64,000 bases of DNA, taken from NCBI RefSeq assembly GCF_943737005.1, contig NZ_CALSFU010000010.1, forward strand, positions 62,001 through 126,000. The letters run 5' to 3'. Positions 55,932 to 64,000 of this stretch are shown here, in pieces (the stretch's first letter is position 1; the number at the start of each line of letters is the position of its first letter). Below the pieces are notes generated by a model, which saw only the letters and a program-made list of their open reading frames with translations, was not told where the DNA came from and ran no database searches. A program made the position numbers and the translations under genes. The DNA is from Achromobacter sp. Marseille-Q4962 (GTDB taxonomy: Bacteria > Pseudomonadota > Gammaproteobacteria > Burkholderiales > Burkholderiaceae_B).

Positions 55932-57485
55932 CTACGGACGCGGCGGCGGATCCTGTTCGCGGTAGGAGCTGACGGTGCCGTCGGGTTCGGTTTCTTCCAG
56001 GCGCACGCGGAAGCCCCACAGGCGGGCGAGGTGTTTCATGACCTGTTCGGCGTCTTCGCTGGCCAGGGGCCGGCCGCGGCTCTTGAGGTGGCGCAGCACC
56101 AGGGAGCGGTCGGAGTCGCGGTTGTAGCGGATGACCTGGATGTCGGGCACCAGGTTGTCGCGGTTGTGCTGGGCGGCGAGCAGGCGGCGGATGTCGCGGT
56201 AGCCCTCGTCGTCGTGGATGGCGGCGACTTCGAGCTTGGGGTTGGCCTCGTGGTCGGAGATGGCGAAGAAGCGGAATTCGCGCATCAGGCGCGGCGAGAG
56301 GTATTGCGAGATGAACGACTCGTCCTTGAAGTTGCGCATGGCGAAGTCCAGCGTCTTCAGCCAGTCGGCGCCGGCGATGTCGGGGAACCAGCGGCGGTCT
56401 TCGTCGGTGGGCGACTGGCAGATGCGGCGGATGTCCGACATCATGGCAAAGCCCAGGGCGTAGGGGTTGATGCCGCTGTAGCCGCGCTCGTCGAAGCCGC
56501 GCTGGCTCACGACGTTGGTGTGGCTTTGCAGGAACTCCATCATGAAGCCGTCGTTGACCAGTCCTTTTTCGTGCAGGCGGTTCAGGATGGTGTAGTGCCA
56601 GAACGTGGCCCAGCCCTCGTTCATGACCTTGGTCTGGCTCTGCGGATAGAAGTACTGGGCGATCTTGCGCACGATGCGCACCAGTTCCTTCTGCCAGGGT
56701 TCCAGGCGCGGGGAGTACTTTTCGATGAAGTACAGCAGGTTTTCCTCGGGCTCGGGCGGGAAGACCGCGCGGGCGGCCTCGGGGGTCTTTTCGGTTTCGA
56801 GCCGGGGCAGCGTGCGCCACAGGTCGTTGTACTGCAGGCGCGCGTGTTCTTCGCGCTCGGCCTGGCGCGCGGCCTCTTCCTTGTACGAAACGGGCGCGGG
56901 ACGCTTGTAGCGGTCCACGCCGTGCAGCGAGAGCGCGTGGCAGGAATCCAGCAGCGACTCCACGGCGTCGATGCCGTGGCGGTCTTCGCAGTCCATGACG
57001 TACTTGCGGGCGAACACCAGATAGTCGAGCACGCTGTCGGCATCGGTCCATTGCCGGAACAGGTAGTTGCCCTTGAAGAACGAGTTGTGCCCGTAGCAGG
57101 CGTGGGCGATCACCAGGGCCTGCATGGTCATGGAATTTTCTTCCATGAGGTAGGCGATGCAGGGGTTGGAGTTGATGACGATTTCATACGCCAGGCCCTG
57201 CATGCCGCGCCGGTAGAACTGTTCGTTGCGGATGAATTCCTTGCCGTACGACCAGTGCGGATAGCCGATGGGCAGGCCGGCCGAGGCGTAGGCATCCAGC
57301 ATCTGTTCCGAGGTGATGACCTCGATCTGGTTCGGGTAGGTGTCCAGCCCGTACTCGCGCGCAACCTGGGAGATCGCTTCGTCGTAGGTCTGGATCAGCT
57401 CGAAGGTCCATTCCGAACCCTGGGAAAGCGGCCGGGGGCTGCCGGCCTGGCCGGGTTCGACGAGAGCGCCCACGATGGCAGTCAT
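55932..57485 (-). CDS. SpoVR family protein (YcgB-like)
   Basis: SpoVR/YcgB protein of 517 aa, conserved in bacteria outside spore formers and usually encoded with PrkA and YeaH. Conserved segments: EWTFELIQTYDEAISQVAREYGLDTYPNQIE near residue 26, YGKEFIRNEQFYRRGMQGLAYEIVINSNPCIAYLMEENSM near 85, and MNEGWATFWHYTILNRLHEKG near 290, with possible metal ligands. Its start overlaps the YeaH stop (ATGA). The biochemical role is unknown; in enterics the module is tied to stationary phase and stress. Confidence 0.95.
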   Translation of the reverse strand: MTAIVGALVEPGQAGSPRPLSQGSEWTFELIQTYDEAISQVAREYGLDTYPNQIEVITSEQMLDAYASAGLPIGYPHWSYGKEFIRNEQFYRRGMQGLAYEIVINSNPCIAYLMEENSMTMQALVIAHACYGHNSFFKGNYLFRQWTDADSVLDYLVFARKYVMDCEDRHGIDAVESLLDSCHALSLHGVDRYKRPAPVSYKEEAARQAEREEHARLQYNDLWRTLPRLETEKTPEAARAVFPPEPEENLLYFIEKYSPRLEPWQKELVRIVRKIAQYFYPQSQTKVMNEGWATFWHYTILNRLHEKGLVNDGFMMEFLQSHTNVVSQRGFDERGYSGINPYALGFAMMSDIRRICQSPTDEDRRWFPDIAGADWLKTLDFAMRNFKDESFISQYLSPRLMREFRFFAISDHEANPKLEVAAIHDDEGYRDIRRLLAAQHNRDNLVPDIQVIRYNRDSDRSLVLRHLKSRGRPLASEDAEQVMKHLARLWGFRVRLEETEPDGTVSSYREQDPPPRP

Positions 57486-58741
57486 ACGGCCTCCTTCTTG
57501 AAGAGGTCATGGAACACGGGGTAGATTTCGCCGCGGTCGCAGATGCGCCGCATGACGAAATGCGGTTCCAGCTTCTGTTCGTATTCCGCCCACAGGCTGC
57601 TCTTGCGCGCCTCCTGCGAGTCGGGAATCTCGATATAGGCGAAGTAGCGCGTGGCCGGAAGCAGGTGCTCGGCCAGGAAGCGCGCGCTCTTGCCCGCGTC
57701 GGCGCCGAAGGAATCGCCGTCGCTGGCCTGGGCGGCGTAGATGTTCCACGCCGAGGGCGGGTAGCGCTTTTCCATGATGTCGCGCATCAGTTCCAGCGCC
57801 GACAGCACGATGGTGCCGCCGCTCTTGGGGTCGTAGAAAAACGTCTGCTCGTCCACTTCCTCGGCGTTGTCGGTGTGGCGGATGAACACCAGGTCCACGT
57901 GCTCGTACTTGCGCGACAGGAAGAGGTAGAGCAGCGTGAAGAAGCGCTTGGCCAGGTCTTTCTTGCCCTCGTCCATGGAGCCGGACACGTCCATGAGGCA
58001 GAACATCACGGCGCGCGCCACCGGAATGGCCACCGACACGCGGTTGCGGTAGCGCAGGTCGAGGTCGTCCAGGAAGGGCAGCTTGGTCAGGCGTTCGCGG
58101 CAGTCTTCCACTTCCTGCTCGAGCGCCTTGATCTCGTCGGCGGAGGCGCCGGCCGCCCGGGCCTGGGCCAGCCGCTCCTCGGCGTCTTCGAGGTCGGCGC
58201 GGGCCTTGACGCCCAGCGCCACGCGCCGGGCCAGCGAAGACTTGAGCGTGCGGCTGATGCTCAGCATGCTGGGCGAGCCGGTAGTGGTGTAGCCGGCGCG
58301 CTGCCACTTGCGCTGGCTGACCTCGCCCAGCTGCGTGCGCGCCATGTGCGGCAGCTCCAGATCCTCGAAGAAGAGGTTGAGGAACTCCGCGCGCGACAGG
58401 CTGAAGGTGAACTGGTCCACCGATTCGCCTTCGCCCGGCTCGGAGCCGCCCTCGCCCTGGCCGCCCTGCGGCCGGTCGAAAGTGTCTCCCTTGGCGAACT
58501 CGCGGTTGCCCGGGTGCACGATCTCGCGGTCGCCCCCCGGGCCATGCCGGAACTGCGGCTCGGAGATGTCCCGGGCGGGCAGGTTGATCTCGCCGCCCTG
58601 GTCCATGTCCTGGATCGAGCGGTCGCGGATCATTCCGTGAACCGCCTTGCGGATCTGGTTCTTGTAACGCCGGAGAAAGCGCTCGCGGTTGACGGCGCTT
58701 TTATTGCGCCCGTTCAGCCGGCGGTCGATGAGCGAGTTCAT
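57482..58741 (-). CDS. yeaH: YeaH/YhbH family protein (DUF444, VWA-like)
   Basis: DUF444 protein of 419 aa. An N-terminal basic segment (MNSLIDRRLNGRNKSAVNRERFLRRYK) is conserved in the family. A Gly-rich linker lies at about residues 80-110, a coiled coil near 180-215, and a von Willebrand A-like domain from about 240 with the MIDAS motif DVSGS at 251-255. Sits between prkA (12 nt upstream) and spoVR (4-nt overlap), so the three act as one transcript. It is thought to be a partner or target of the PrkA kinase. Confidence 0.94.
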   Translation of the reverse strand: MNSLIDRRLNGRNKSAVNRERFLRRYKNQIRKAVHGMIRDRSIQDMDQGGEINLPARDISEPQFRHGPGGDREIVHPGNREFAKGDTFDRPQGGQGEGGSEPGEGESVDQFTFSLSRAEFLNLFFEDLELPHMARTQLGEVSQRKWQRAGYTTTGSPSMLSISRTLKSSLARRVALGVKARADLEDAEERLAQARAAGASADEIKALEQEVEDCRERLTKLPFLDDLDLRYRNRVSVAIPVARAVMFCLMDVSGSMDEGKKDLAKRFFTLLYLFLSRKYEHVDLVFIRHTDNAEEVDEQTFFYDPKSGGTIVLSALELMRDIMEKRYPPSAWNIYAAQASDGDSFGADAGKSARFLAEHLLPATRYFAYIEIPDSQEARKSSLWAEYEQKLEPHFVMRRICDRGEIYPVFHDLFKKEAV

Positions 58742-58753
58742 GACTTGCAGCCC

Positions 58754-60679
58754 TCACGAAGACTTCCTCACGCGGAGATACCACTCGCACAGCAGCCGCA
58801 CCTGCTTCTCGGTGTAGCCCTTTTCGACCATGCGGTCGACGAAGCTCTGGTGCTTGCTGCGGTCCTCGGCCGACGCCTTGGCGTTGAACGAGATGACGGG
58901 CAGCAGATCCTCGGTGTTCGAGAACATCTTCTTCTCGATCACTTCGCGCAGTTTCTCGTAGCTGGTCCAGGTCGGATTTCGGCCGTTGTTGTTGGCGCGC
59001 GCGCGCAGCACGAAGTTCACGATTTCGTTGCGGAAATCCTTCGGGTTGGCGATGCCGGCCGGCTTCTCGATCTTTTCCAGTTCGTCGTTCAGCGCGCTGC
59101 GGTCGAAGCTTTCGCCGGTTTCCGGGTCGCGGAATTCCTCGTCCTGGATCCAGCAGTCGGCAAACGTGACGTAGCGGTCGAAGATGTTCTGGCCGTATTC
59201 CGAATAGGACTCCAGGTAGGCGGTCTGGATTTCCTTGCCGATGAATTCGGCGTAGCGCGGCGCCAGGTAGCCCTTGATGAACTCCAGGTAGCGGCGCCGG
59301 ACTTCCTCGGGATAATCCTCGCGCGCGATGCGCTGTTCGAGCACGTACATGAGGTGCACGGGGTTGGCGGCCACCTCGCTCTGGTCGTAGTTGAAGACGC
59401 TCGACAGAATCTTGTACGCAAAGCGGGTGGAAACCCCGGTCATGCCCTCGTCGGTGCCGGCGTAGTCCTTGTACTCCTGCAGCGCCTTGGCCTTGGGGTC
59501 CACGTCTTTCAGGCTTTCGCCGTCGTACACCCTCATCTTGGAGTAGATGCTGGAGTTCTCCGGCTCCTTCAGGCGCGTCAGCACCGAGAACTGCGCCATC
59601 ATGTCCAGCGTGCCCGGGGCGCAGGGCGCCTTGGCGAGCGAACTGTTGTGCAGCAGCTTCTCGTAGATGCGCACCTCTTCCGACACCTGCAGGCAGTACG
59701 GCACCTTCACGATGTAGATGCGGTCGAGGAAGGCCTCGTTGTGCTTGTTGTTGCGGAAGGTCTGCCATTCCGATTCGTTGGAGTGGGCCAGGATGCAGCC
59801 GTTGAACGGAATGGCGGAAAAGCCTTCGGTGCCCTTGAAGTTGCCCTCCTGCGTGGCCGTCAGCAGCGGGTGCAGCATCTTGATGGGCGCCTTGAACATT
59901 TCCACGAATTCCAGCAGGCCCTGGTTGGCCAGGCACAGGCCGCCGGAGTAGCTGTAGGCGTCCGGGTCGTCCTGCGAATGGCGGTCGAGCTTGCGGATGT
60001 CCACTTTGCCCACCAGCGAGGAAATGTCCTGGTTGTTCTCGTCGCCGGGCTCGGTCTTGGCGATGGCGATCTGGCGCAGCACCGAGGGGTTGAGCCGCAC
60101 GACGCGGAACTTGGAGATGTCGCCGTCGAATTCCTTCAGCCGCTTCACGGCCCAAGGCGACATGATGCCGGTGAGGTAGCGGCGCGGAATGCCGTATTCC
60201 TTCTCGAGCGTGCTGCCGAAACGGTCGGGGTTGAAGAGCCCCAGCGGCGATTCGTTCACGGGCGAGCCCTTCAAGGCGTAGATGGGGTAGGTTTCCATCA
60301 GCGACTTGAGCCGCTCCGCGATGGACGACTTGCCGCCGCCCACCGGGCCGAGGAGGTACAGGATCTGCTTGCGCTCTTCCAGCCCCTGGGCAGCATGCTT
60401 GAAGAACGCAACGATCTGCGCAATCACGTCCTCCATGCCGTAGAACTCCTGGAACGCCGGATAGCGCCGGATGGTCCGGTTGGAAAACAAACGGGAAAGA
60501 CGTGGGTCGTTGCGCGTGTCGATGACCTCCGGTTCGCCTATCGCGGCCAGCATGCGCTCGGCCGGACTGGCGTAGGCCATGGGATCACGCTTCGCAAGGT
60601 CCAGATATTCCTCGAGGGAAAGCTCGGATTGCTGCTCTCTTGCATACTGCGACTTGAAGCCTTCGACGATGTTTTGCAC
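58754..60679 (-). CDS. prkA: PrkA family serine protein kinase (YeaG-like)
   Basis: PrkA/YeaG AAA+ protein kinase of 641 aa. Walker A is GPVGGGKS at 111-118, and the C-terminal PrkA kinase-like domain covers about 370-640 with SKMRVYDGESLKDVDPKAKALQEYKDYAGTDEGM. It is the first gene of prkA-yeaH-spoVR, a stress and stationary-phase module in many proteobacteria. The ATG is preceded by AGGAGG with 7-nt spacing. No clear sigma-54 or sigma-S promoter was identified in the gap above. Confidence 0.96.
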   Translation of the reverse strand: MQNIVEGFKSQYAREQQSELSLEEYLDLAKRDPMAYASPAERMLAAIGEPEVIDTRNDPRLSRLFSNRTIRRYPAFQEFYGMEDVIAQIVAFFKHAAQGLEERKQILYLLGPVGGGKSSIAERLKSLMETYPIYALKGSPVNESPLGLFNPDRFGSTLEKEYGIPRRYLTGIMSPWAVKRLKEFDGDISKFRVVRLNPSVLRQIAIAKTEPGDENNQDISSLVGKVDIRKLDRHSQDDPDAYSYSGGLCLANQGLLEFVEMFKAPIKMLHPLLTATQEGNFKGTEGFSAIPFNGCILAHSNESEWQTFRNNKHNEAFLDRIYIVKVPYCLQVSEEVRIYEKLLHNSSLAKAPCAPGTLDMMAQFSVLTRLKEPENSSIYSKMRVYDGESLKDVDPKAKALQEYKDYAGTDEGMTGVSTRFAYKILSSVFNYDQSEVAANPVHLMYVLEQRIAREDYPEEVRRRYLEFIKGYLAPRYAEFIGKEIQTAYLESYSEYGQNIFDRYVTFADCWIQDEEFRDPETGESFDRSALNDELEKIEKPAGIANPKDFRNEIVNFVLRARANNNGRNPTWTSYEKLREVIEKKMFSNTEDLLPVISFNAKASAEDRSKHQSFVDRMVEKGYTEKQVRLLCEWYLRVRKSS

Positions 60680-61557
60680 GGAAACCTCCTACAACACGCG
60701 AAAAAGCCAAACAGCACTACGAAATCCCATTGTGTGCCCCGAAGGCGGGAGGCTCATAGCTAATCTCGCCATAAGCTTTCGCCGTCGCGCCTTATGTTGC
60801 TTTCGCCACACATCCGGCTTTCGCACGATGGCGGCCGGGCGCGCAATGGGGATTCGTTCAGTTTAGGCCGCCCCCTCGCGAAACAAGTTCCGTCAAGGAG
60901 TGCAACTTAAGTGAAGAGTTCTCTCGCTTTGCACTTCAGCGTATTACCGCCGGACGCGCGTGCCTGGATCGCCCGATGCGCAATGCTCGGCAATGATCTG
61001 AAGGGAAGAGCGAGATCCCAGTGGATTCTTATTGACCCGGGTTGTGCCCGGCGCGTCCGCTAAGCGATGGTAGCGAACGGTCTGAACGGCGCTTTGCGCT
61101 TGCGTTCAGGGCGGTGCCGTCTTGCGAAAAAAGTCTTGTGTTCAAGCGGCACGGAATCCGTGGTGACGAGGGCATGCGCGCGAAGAATCCGAAAACCGGC
61201 GGCGCGGATGCCAAGCCATGACCCTATGCTAAGCCCAATTTCACCGTTTGTGGCAATTCATTTGGCCGTCATCCCAAAAAAAGCCGCACACCGCCTCTTC
61301 GACTTGCCTCGATCCGGCAGGCTTTCCGGCTTGAAGCGGGCCGCCGGCAAGCAAAGACAGCATTGTGTTTCGTGTCGTATGCATGCCCCGGGTCCGGTCA
61401 TGCCGGGTCCGTTTTGCCGGGCCGTTTTCGCCCGCCTTCCGCCTCGGACCGTCGCGGCGCGAATACCCATATCGGCCGCGCAGGTTTGCATGCCGCATGC
61501 TGGCACTCGCGCGGCGCGACTGCCAGCACCAGCCGCGCGCGGCGTTTGGACAGAATC
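60680..61557. other. Long intergenic region upstream of prkA
   Basis: About 880 nt without a supportable gene. All open frames here lack homology and ribosome sites. A 6-bp-arm dyad (CATAAG 60770-60775, CTTATG 60791-60796) lies 90-117 nt upstream of prkA and may be regulatory. The remainder before the DUF3142 pseudogene looks like decayed or spacer sequence. Confidence 0.5.
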
Positions 61558-62566
61558 ATGCGGGCCGCGCGGCGCCCGCGCATTCCGTCCAATCCGCTGC
61601 CCCGATCCGTCCGTGCCGCCCCTCGCCATGCTCGCCTGCCGCTTGCCGCCGGCCTGATTGCGCTGCTGCTGCTGGCCGCCTGCCGCGACGCGCGGCCGCG
61701 CAGCGTCTCGAGCACACGGTACGGGCGTGGCGGCGGGCCGGCGTGCGCGTGACGGGCGTGGAAATCGACTACGACTGCGCCACGTCCCGCCTCGCGGACT
61801 ATGTGGTCTTTCTGCGGAACCTGCGCGCGCGGCTCGCGCCCGACCTGCGCCTGTCGATAACCATGTTGCCGACCTGGCTGGACAGCGCGCAGCTGGAGCA
61901 GGCGCTCGCGGCCGTCGACGAATCGGTGCTGCAGGTGCATGCCGTGCTCGATCCCGCGCTCGGTCTGTTCGAGGCGAAACGCGCAAGAGCCCGGGTGCGC
62001 GCCTACGGCGGCGGCGCGCCGCACGGCTGGCGCGTGGCCCTGCCGGCATAGGGCAGCCGCGTCGTCTGGAACGAGGAAGACCGCATCGCCGCCATCGAGA
62101 GCGAGCGGTCTGCGCTGCAAGGCGAGGGCCGCGCGAGCGAACTCATGGCCATGCCCGCGACGATCGCGGCCTTCGTGCGCGACCTGGACCGCGATCCGCC
62201 CGCGCGGCTGGCCGGCCTGGCGAGGTTCCGGCTGCCCACGCAAGCGGACGCCCGCGCGTGGAGCCTGCCCACCCGGCGGGCCGAGCTGGCGCGCCAGCCC
62301 TTGCGCGCGGAGCTTGCCGTCACGCTGCAGGATGGCGGGGCGGGCGCGGCCCGCGAGATCCTGATCGCCAACCGCGGCGCGGCCGATGCGCCCCTGCCCC
62401 ACGCGGTGCGCATCGCGGGCGACGGCGCGGCCGCCGACGGCATCAACGGCTATACGATGGAGCGCGATGCGCAGGGCCTGTATCTGCGCCGTGCGCGCGA
62501 CGGCCTGCATGCGGGCGCCCGGCGCCACATCGGCTGGGTGCGCTGCCGGACTGCAACTCCCGCGTT
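61558..62566 (+). pseudogene. DUF3142 lipoprotein gene with internal deletion and nonsense codon
   Basis: An N-terminal lipoprotein leader is visible, with lipobox LAAC in LPLAAGLIALLLLAAC (about 61645-61683). The frame then jumps to the C-terminal part of DUF3142: VRVTGVEIDYDCATSRLADYVVF, LSITMLPTWLDSAQLEQAL and DESVLQVHAVLDP. About 100 expected residues between leader and domain are missing. A TAG at 62055-62057 interrupts VALPA and GSRVVW, where family members have Tyr. Beyond it the same frame continues to the family end (RFRLPTQADARAWSLP). Two independent lesions mean it is inactive. Confidence 0.8.
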
Positions 62567-62568
62567 CC

Positions 62569-63435
62569 ATGTCCAACCTAGAAAACCTCGCCCTGATCTT
62601 GCTGGCCGCCGCGGCCGGCGCCGCCGCCATCATTGCCCGCGTGCCCGACTTCCCGCCGCAGCTCCTGGACGACCGACGCGGCACGCTGCTGGCAACGCCC
62701 GCCAATTCCTTTGCGTACGAAGCCGCGCGGCTGGTTCCGCCGCCGCCCCGCGGCCCCGCGCGGGCCGGAGCCGCGGCCCAGGCGTGCCAGCCCGAGGCCA
62801 TTCCCGAAGACCTCGACGCCGCGCTGGACCAGGAGGCCCGCGATCGCCTGCGCGCCATGCGCAAGCGCGCGAATGGCGACCAGGCGTATGCCGCCGGCGC
62901 GGGCCTGGACGAGGCGGTGCGCCGGTATGCCGCCGCCGCGGTGGACTACCGCGCGGCGCACCGGGCCGGGCAGCCCGGACGCCTGCGGTCCGCCGTCGAA
63001 AGGTTCGAGGCGGTGCTGGCACTGCCCGCCGGGGCGGCCGCACCTCGCGCCGCATGGGCCGCCTGCATGCTCGCAGTAATCGGGGACGATTCTCAGCCGA
63101 CCAAAGACGAGGCCCGGCGCACAGCGGCGGCGGCGCGCTATCAGTTGGTGCGCGAACTGGCCGCGCGCGGCGCCAACGACGCCGCGAATCTTTCGGCGGC
63201 AAGCCTGGGCCGCGAAGCCCGCCTGCATCTGGCCGCGGGCGGAGAACCCTGCGCCTGCGAGGCGCTGACGGCCGGCGCCGCTTGCGGCGACACGATTCCG
63301 GCGGCCGGCCTCAAGCAGGCGATCCGGCTGTATGCGGCCCAGGCGGCCGCCAGCGAAGCGCGGCCCGACACCCGCTTCCATTACCGGGAAATCGCCGCCG
63401 ACCACGCGCTGCGCGCGGCCGGGCCTGATCCGCCG
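62569..63435 (+). pseudogene. Unknown protein, 3' end lost at junction with ribD
   Basis: The frame from the ATG at 62569 encodes a membrane-anchored protein: a hydrophobic helix NLALILLAAAAGAAAIIA, then LLATPANSFAYEAARLV and helical Ala-rich sequence. It contains no stop before 63435 and runs on through the antisense of ribD to at least the window end. The natural C-terminus is therefore gone. The sequence stays protein-like up to HYREIAADHALRAAG. It directly follows DUF3142, its probable partner. I do not recognise the family. An alternative is a real, very long gene overlapping ribD, which is unlikely. Confidence 0.55.
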
Positions 63436-64000
63436 CTACGGCAGGGCAGGCAGGGCGACGCGCTCGCGCAGGTCCTGCCAGTTGCCCTCGACCCGCGCGC
63501 GCAGGCGCACGTCCTCGCCCAGCGCCGCCGTATCTATATAGCGGTAGCGGCGGGCGGCATCCAGGTGCTCCAGCACGGGCAGCTTCACCATGCCGGCCGC
63601 ATCGCCCAGCAGCACGGGCGCGAGATAGAGCAGCAGCTCGTCCACGCAGCCCGCCGACACCAGCGCGCCGCTCAGGCCCGCGCCCGCCTCCACGTGCACC
63701 TCGTTGCAGTCATGCGCGGCCAGCCAGCGCATGGCCGCCGGCAGGTCCACGCGCCCCGGCACGGGCCCGGGCAACGGCACCACGCGCGCATTCTTCGCGG
63801 CCAGGCGGGTGGCCTTGGCCGCGTCTTCGCGGGCGGTGAAGACGATGACTTCGGCGCCGTCGAACAGACGCGCATCCTCGGGAATCTCGAAACGGCCATC
63901 CACCACCGCCTTGCGCGGCTGCCGCGGCGTCTGGACCGCCCGCACGTTGAGCCGGGGATCGTCCTTGAGTATGGTGCCCATGCCGGTCAGCACCACGCAG
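63436..64000 (-). CDS. ribD: RibD reductase domain, partial (continues past the window end)
   Basis: C-terminal 188 codons of bifunctional riboflavin protein RibD. The part present is the NADPH-dependent pyrimidine reductase domain, starting in VVLTGMGTILKDDPRLNVR, with VVDGRFEIPEDARLF, EVHVEAGAGLSGALVSAGCVDELLLYLAPVLLG and a normal end. The deaminase half lies beyond position 64000. It stops at TAG (63436-63438), exactly at the join with the broken upstream ORF. Confidence 0.93.
   Translation of the reverse strand, partial: CVVLTGMGTILKDDPRLNVRAVQTPRQPRKAVVDGRFEIPEDARLFDGAEVIVFTAREDAAKATRLAAKNARVVPLPGPVPGRVDLPAAMRWLAAHDCNEVHVEAGAGLSGALVSAGCVDELLLYLAPVLLGDAAGMVKLPVLEHLDAARRYRYIDTAALGEDVRLRARVEGNWQDLRERVALPALP

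Noticed and set aside
57509-60763. 1084-aa plus-strand open frame opposite prkA and yeaH
   Set aside because: Antisense shadow without domains.
60680-60920. Sigma-54 promoter upstream of prkA
   Set aside because: No GG-N10-GC arrangement with the required flanking bases on the minus strand.

Overview
The window is GC-rich, densely coded DNA from a betaproteobacterium, most likely Bordetella or a close Alcaligenaceae relative. The reasons are the many orphan Bug-type (TTT family) solute receptors, the carboxylate and aromatic catabolic islands, the FecI/FecR/TonB iron locus and the general gene style. No rRNA, insertion sequence, CRISPR array or intact prophage was seen. One tRNA, tRNA-Ser(GGA), is present. 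The genus is an inference; no homology search was run.

Layout. 1-5.2 kb: two Bug receptors with an HpaI-type aldolase, an SMP-30 lactonase, a muconolactone-isomerase-like protein and a LysR regulator. 5.2-10.7 kb (minus strand): a CoA-based carboxylate operon (BKACE, CoA transferase, enoyl-CoA hydratase, CitE-like lyase, Bug receptor) ending in a 5'-truncated Bug pseudogene, with a divergent GntR/FadR regulator. 11.6-15.9 kb: acyl-CoA dehydrogenase, MaoC, MDR reductase, MarR and LysR regulators. 16-19.5 kb: a split AtuA pair, a Bug receptor and an SDR. 19.6-21.4 kb: a DyP peroxidase carrying an encapsulin-loading tail, with its encapsulin shell. 21.5-28.1 kb: LysR, a MocR-type regulator, RidA, a ClpG/ClpK-like disaggregase and a small unknown gene. 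28.1-38.8 kb (minus strand): a ten-gene run (FAD amine oxidase, RidA, MlrC-like peptidase, five-gene dipeptide ABC transporter, N-acyl-D-amino-acid deacylase, XRE-cupin regulator) that looks like one D-amino-acid or peptide scavenging operon. 39.1-43.6 kb: catB, catA, a benzoate-type MFS transporter and benD, behind a CatM/BenM-type operator. 43.6-46.4 kb: two overlapping dynamin-like GTPases. 46.4-55 kb: a DsbA-like protein, DUF2501, then a Fur-type promoter, sigma factor, FecR, TonB receptor and a decaying iron-uptake membrane module. 55-60.7 kb: a plasmid or phage ATPase fragment beside tRNA-Ser, then prkA-yeaH-spoVR. 61.5-63.4 kb: a decayed DUF3142 gene and a truncated partner. 63.4-64 kb: the 3' end of ribD.

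Two themes stand out. Small-acid and aromatic catabolism is spread over several regulator-enzyme-receptor islands. The window also contains at least five broken genes (Bug, PepSY, DUF3649, RepA-like, DUF3142) and two suspect ones (a sigma factor without a normal start codon, and an ORF that runs off into ribD antisense), which points to ongoing genome reduction. The most system-like elements are the encapsulin-DyP nanocompartment, the tandem GTPases, the ClpG-like disaggregase and the ten-gene peptide operon.
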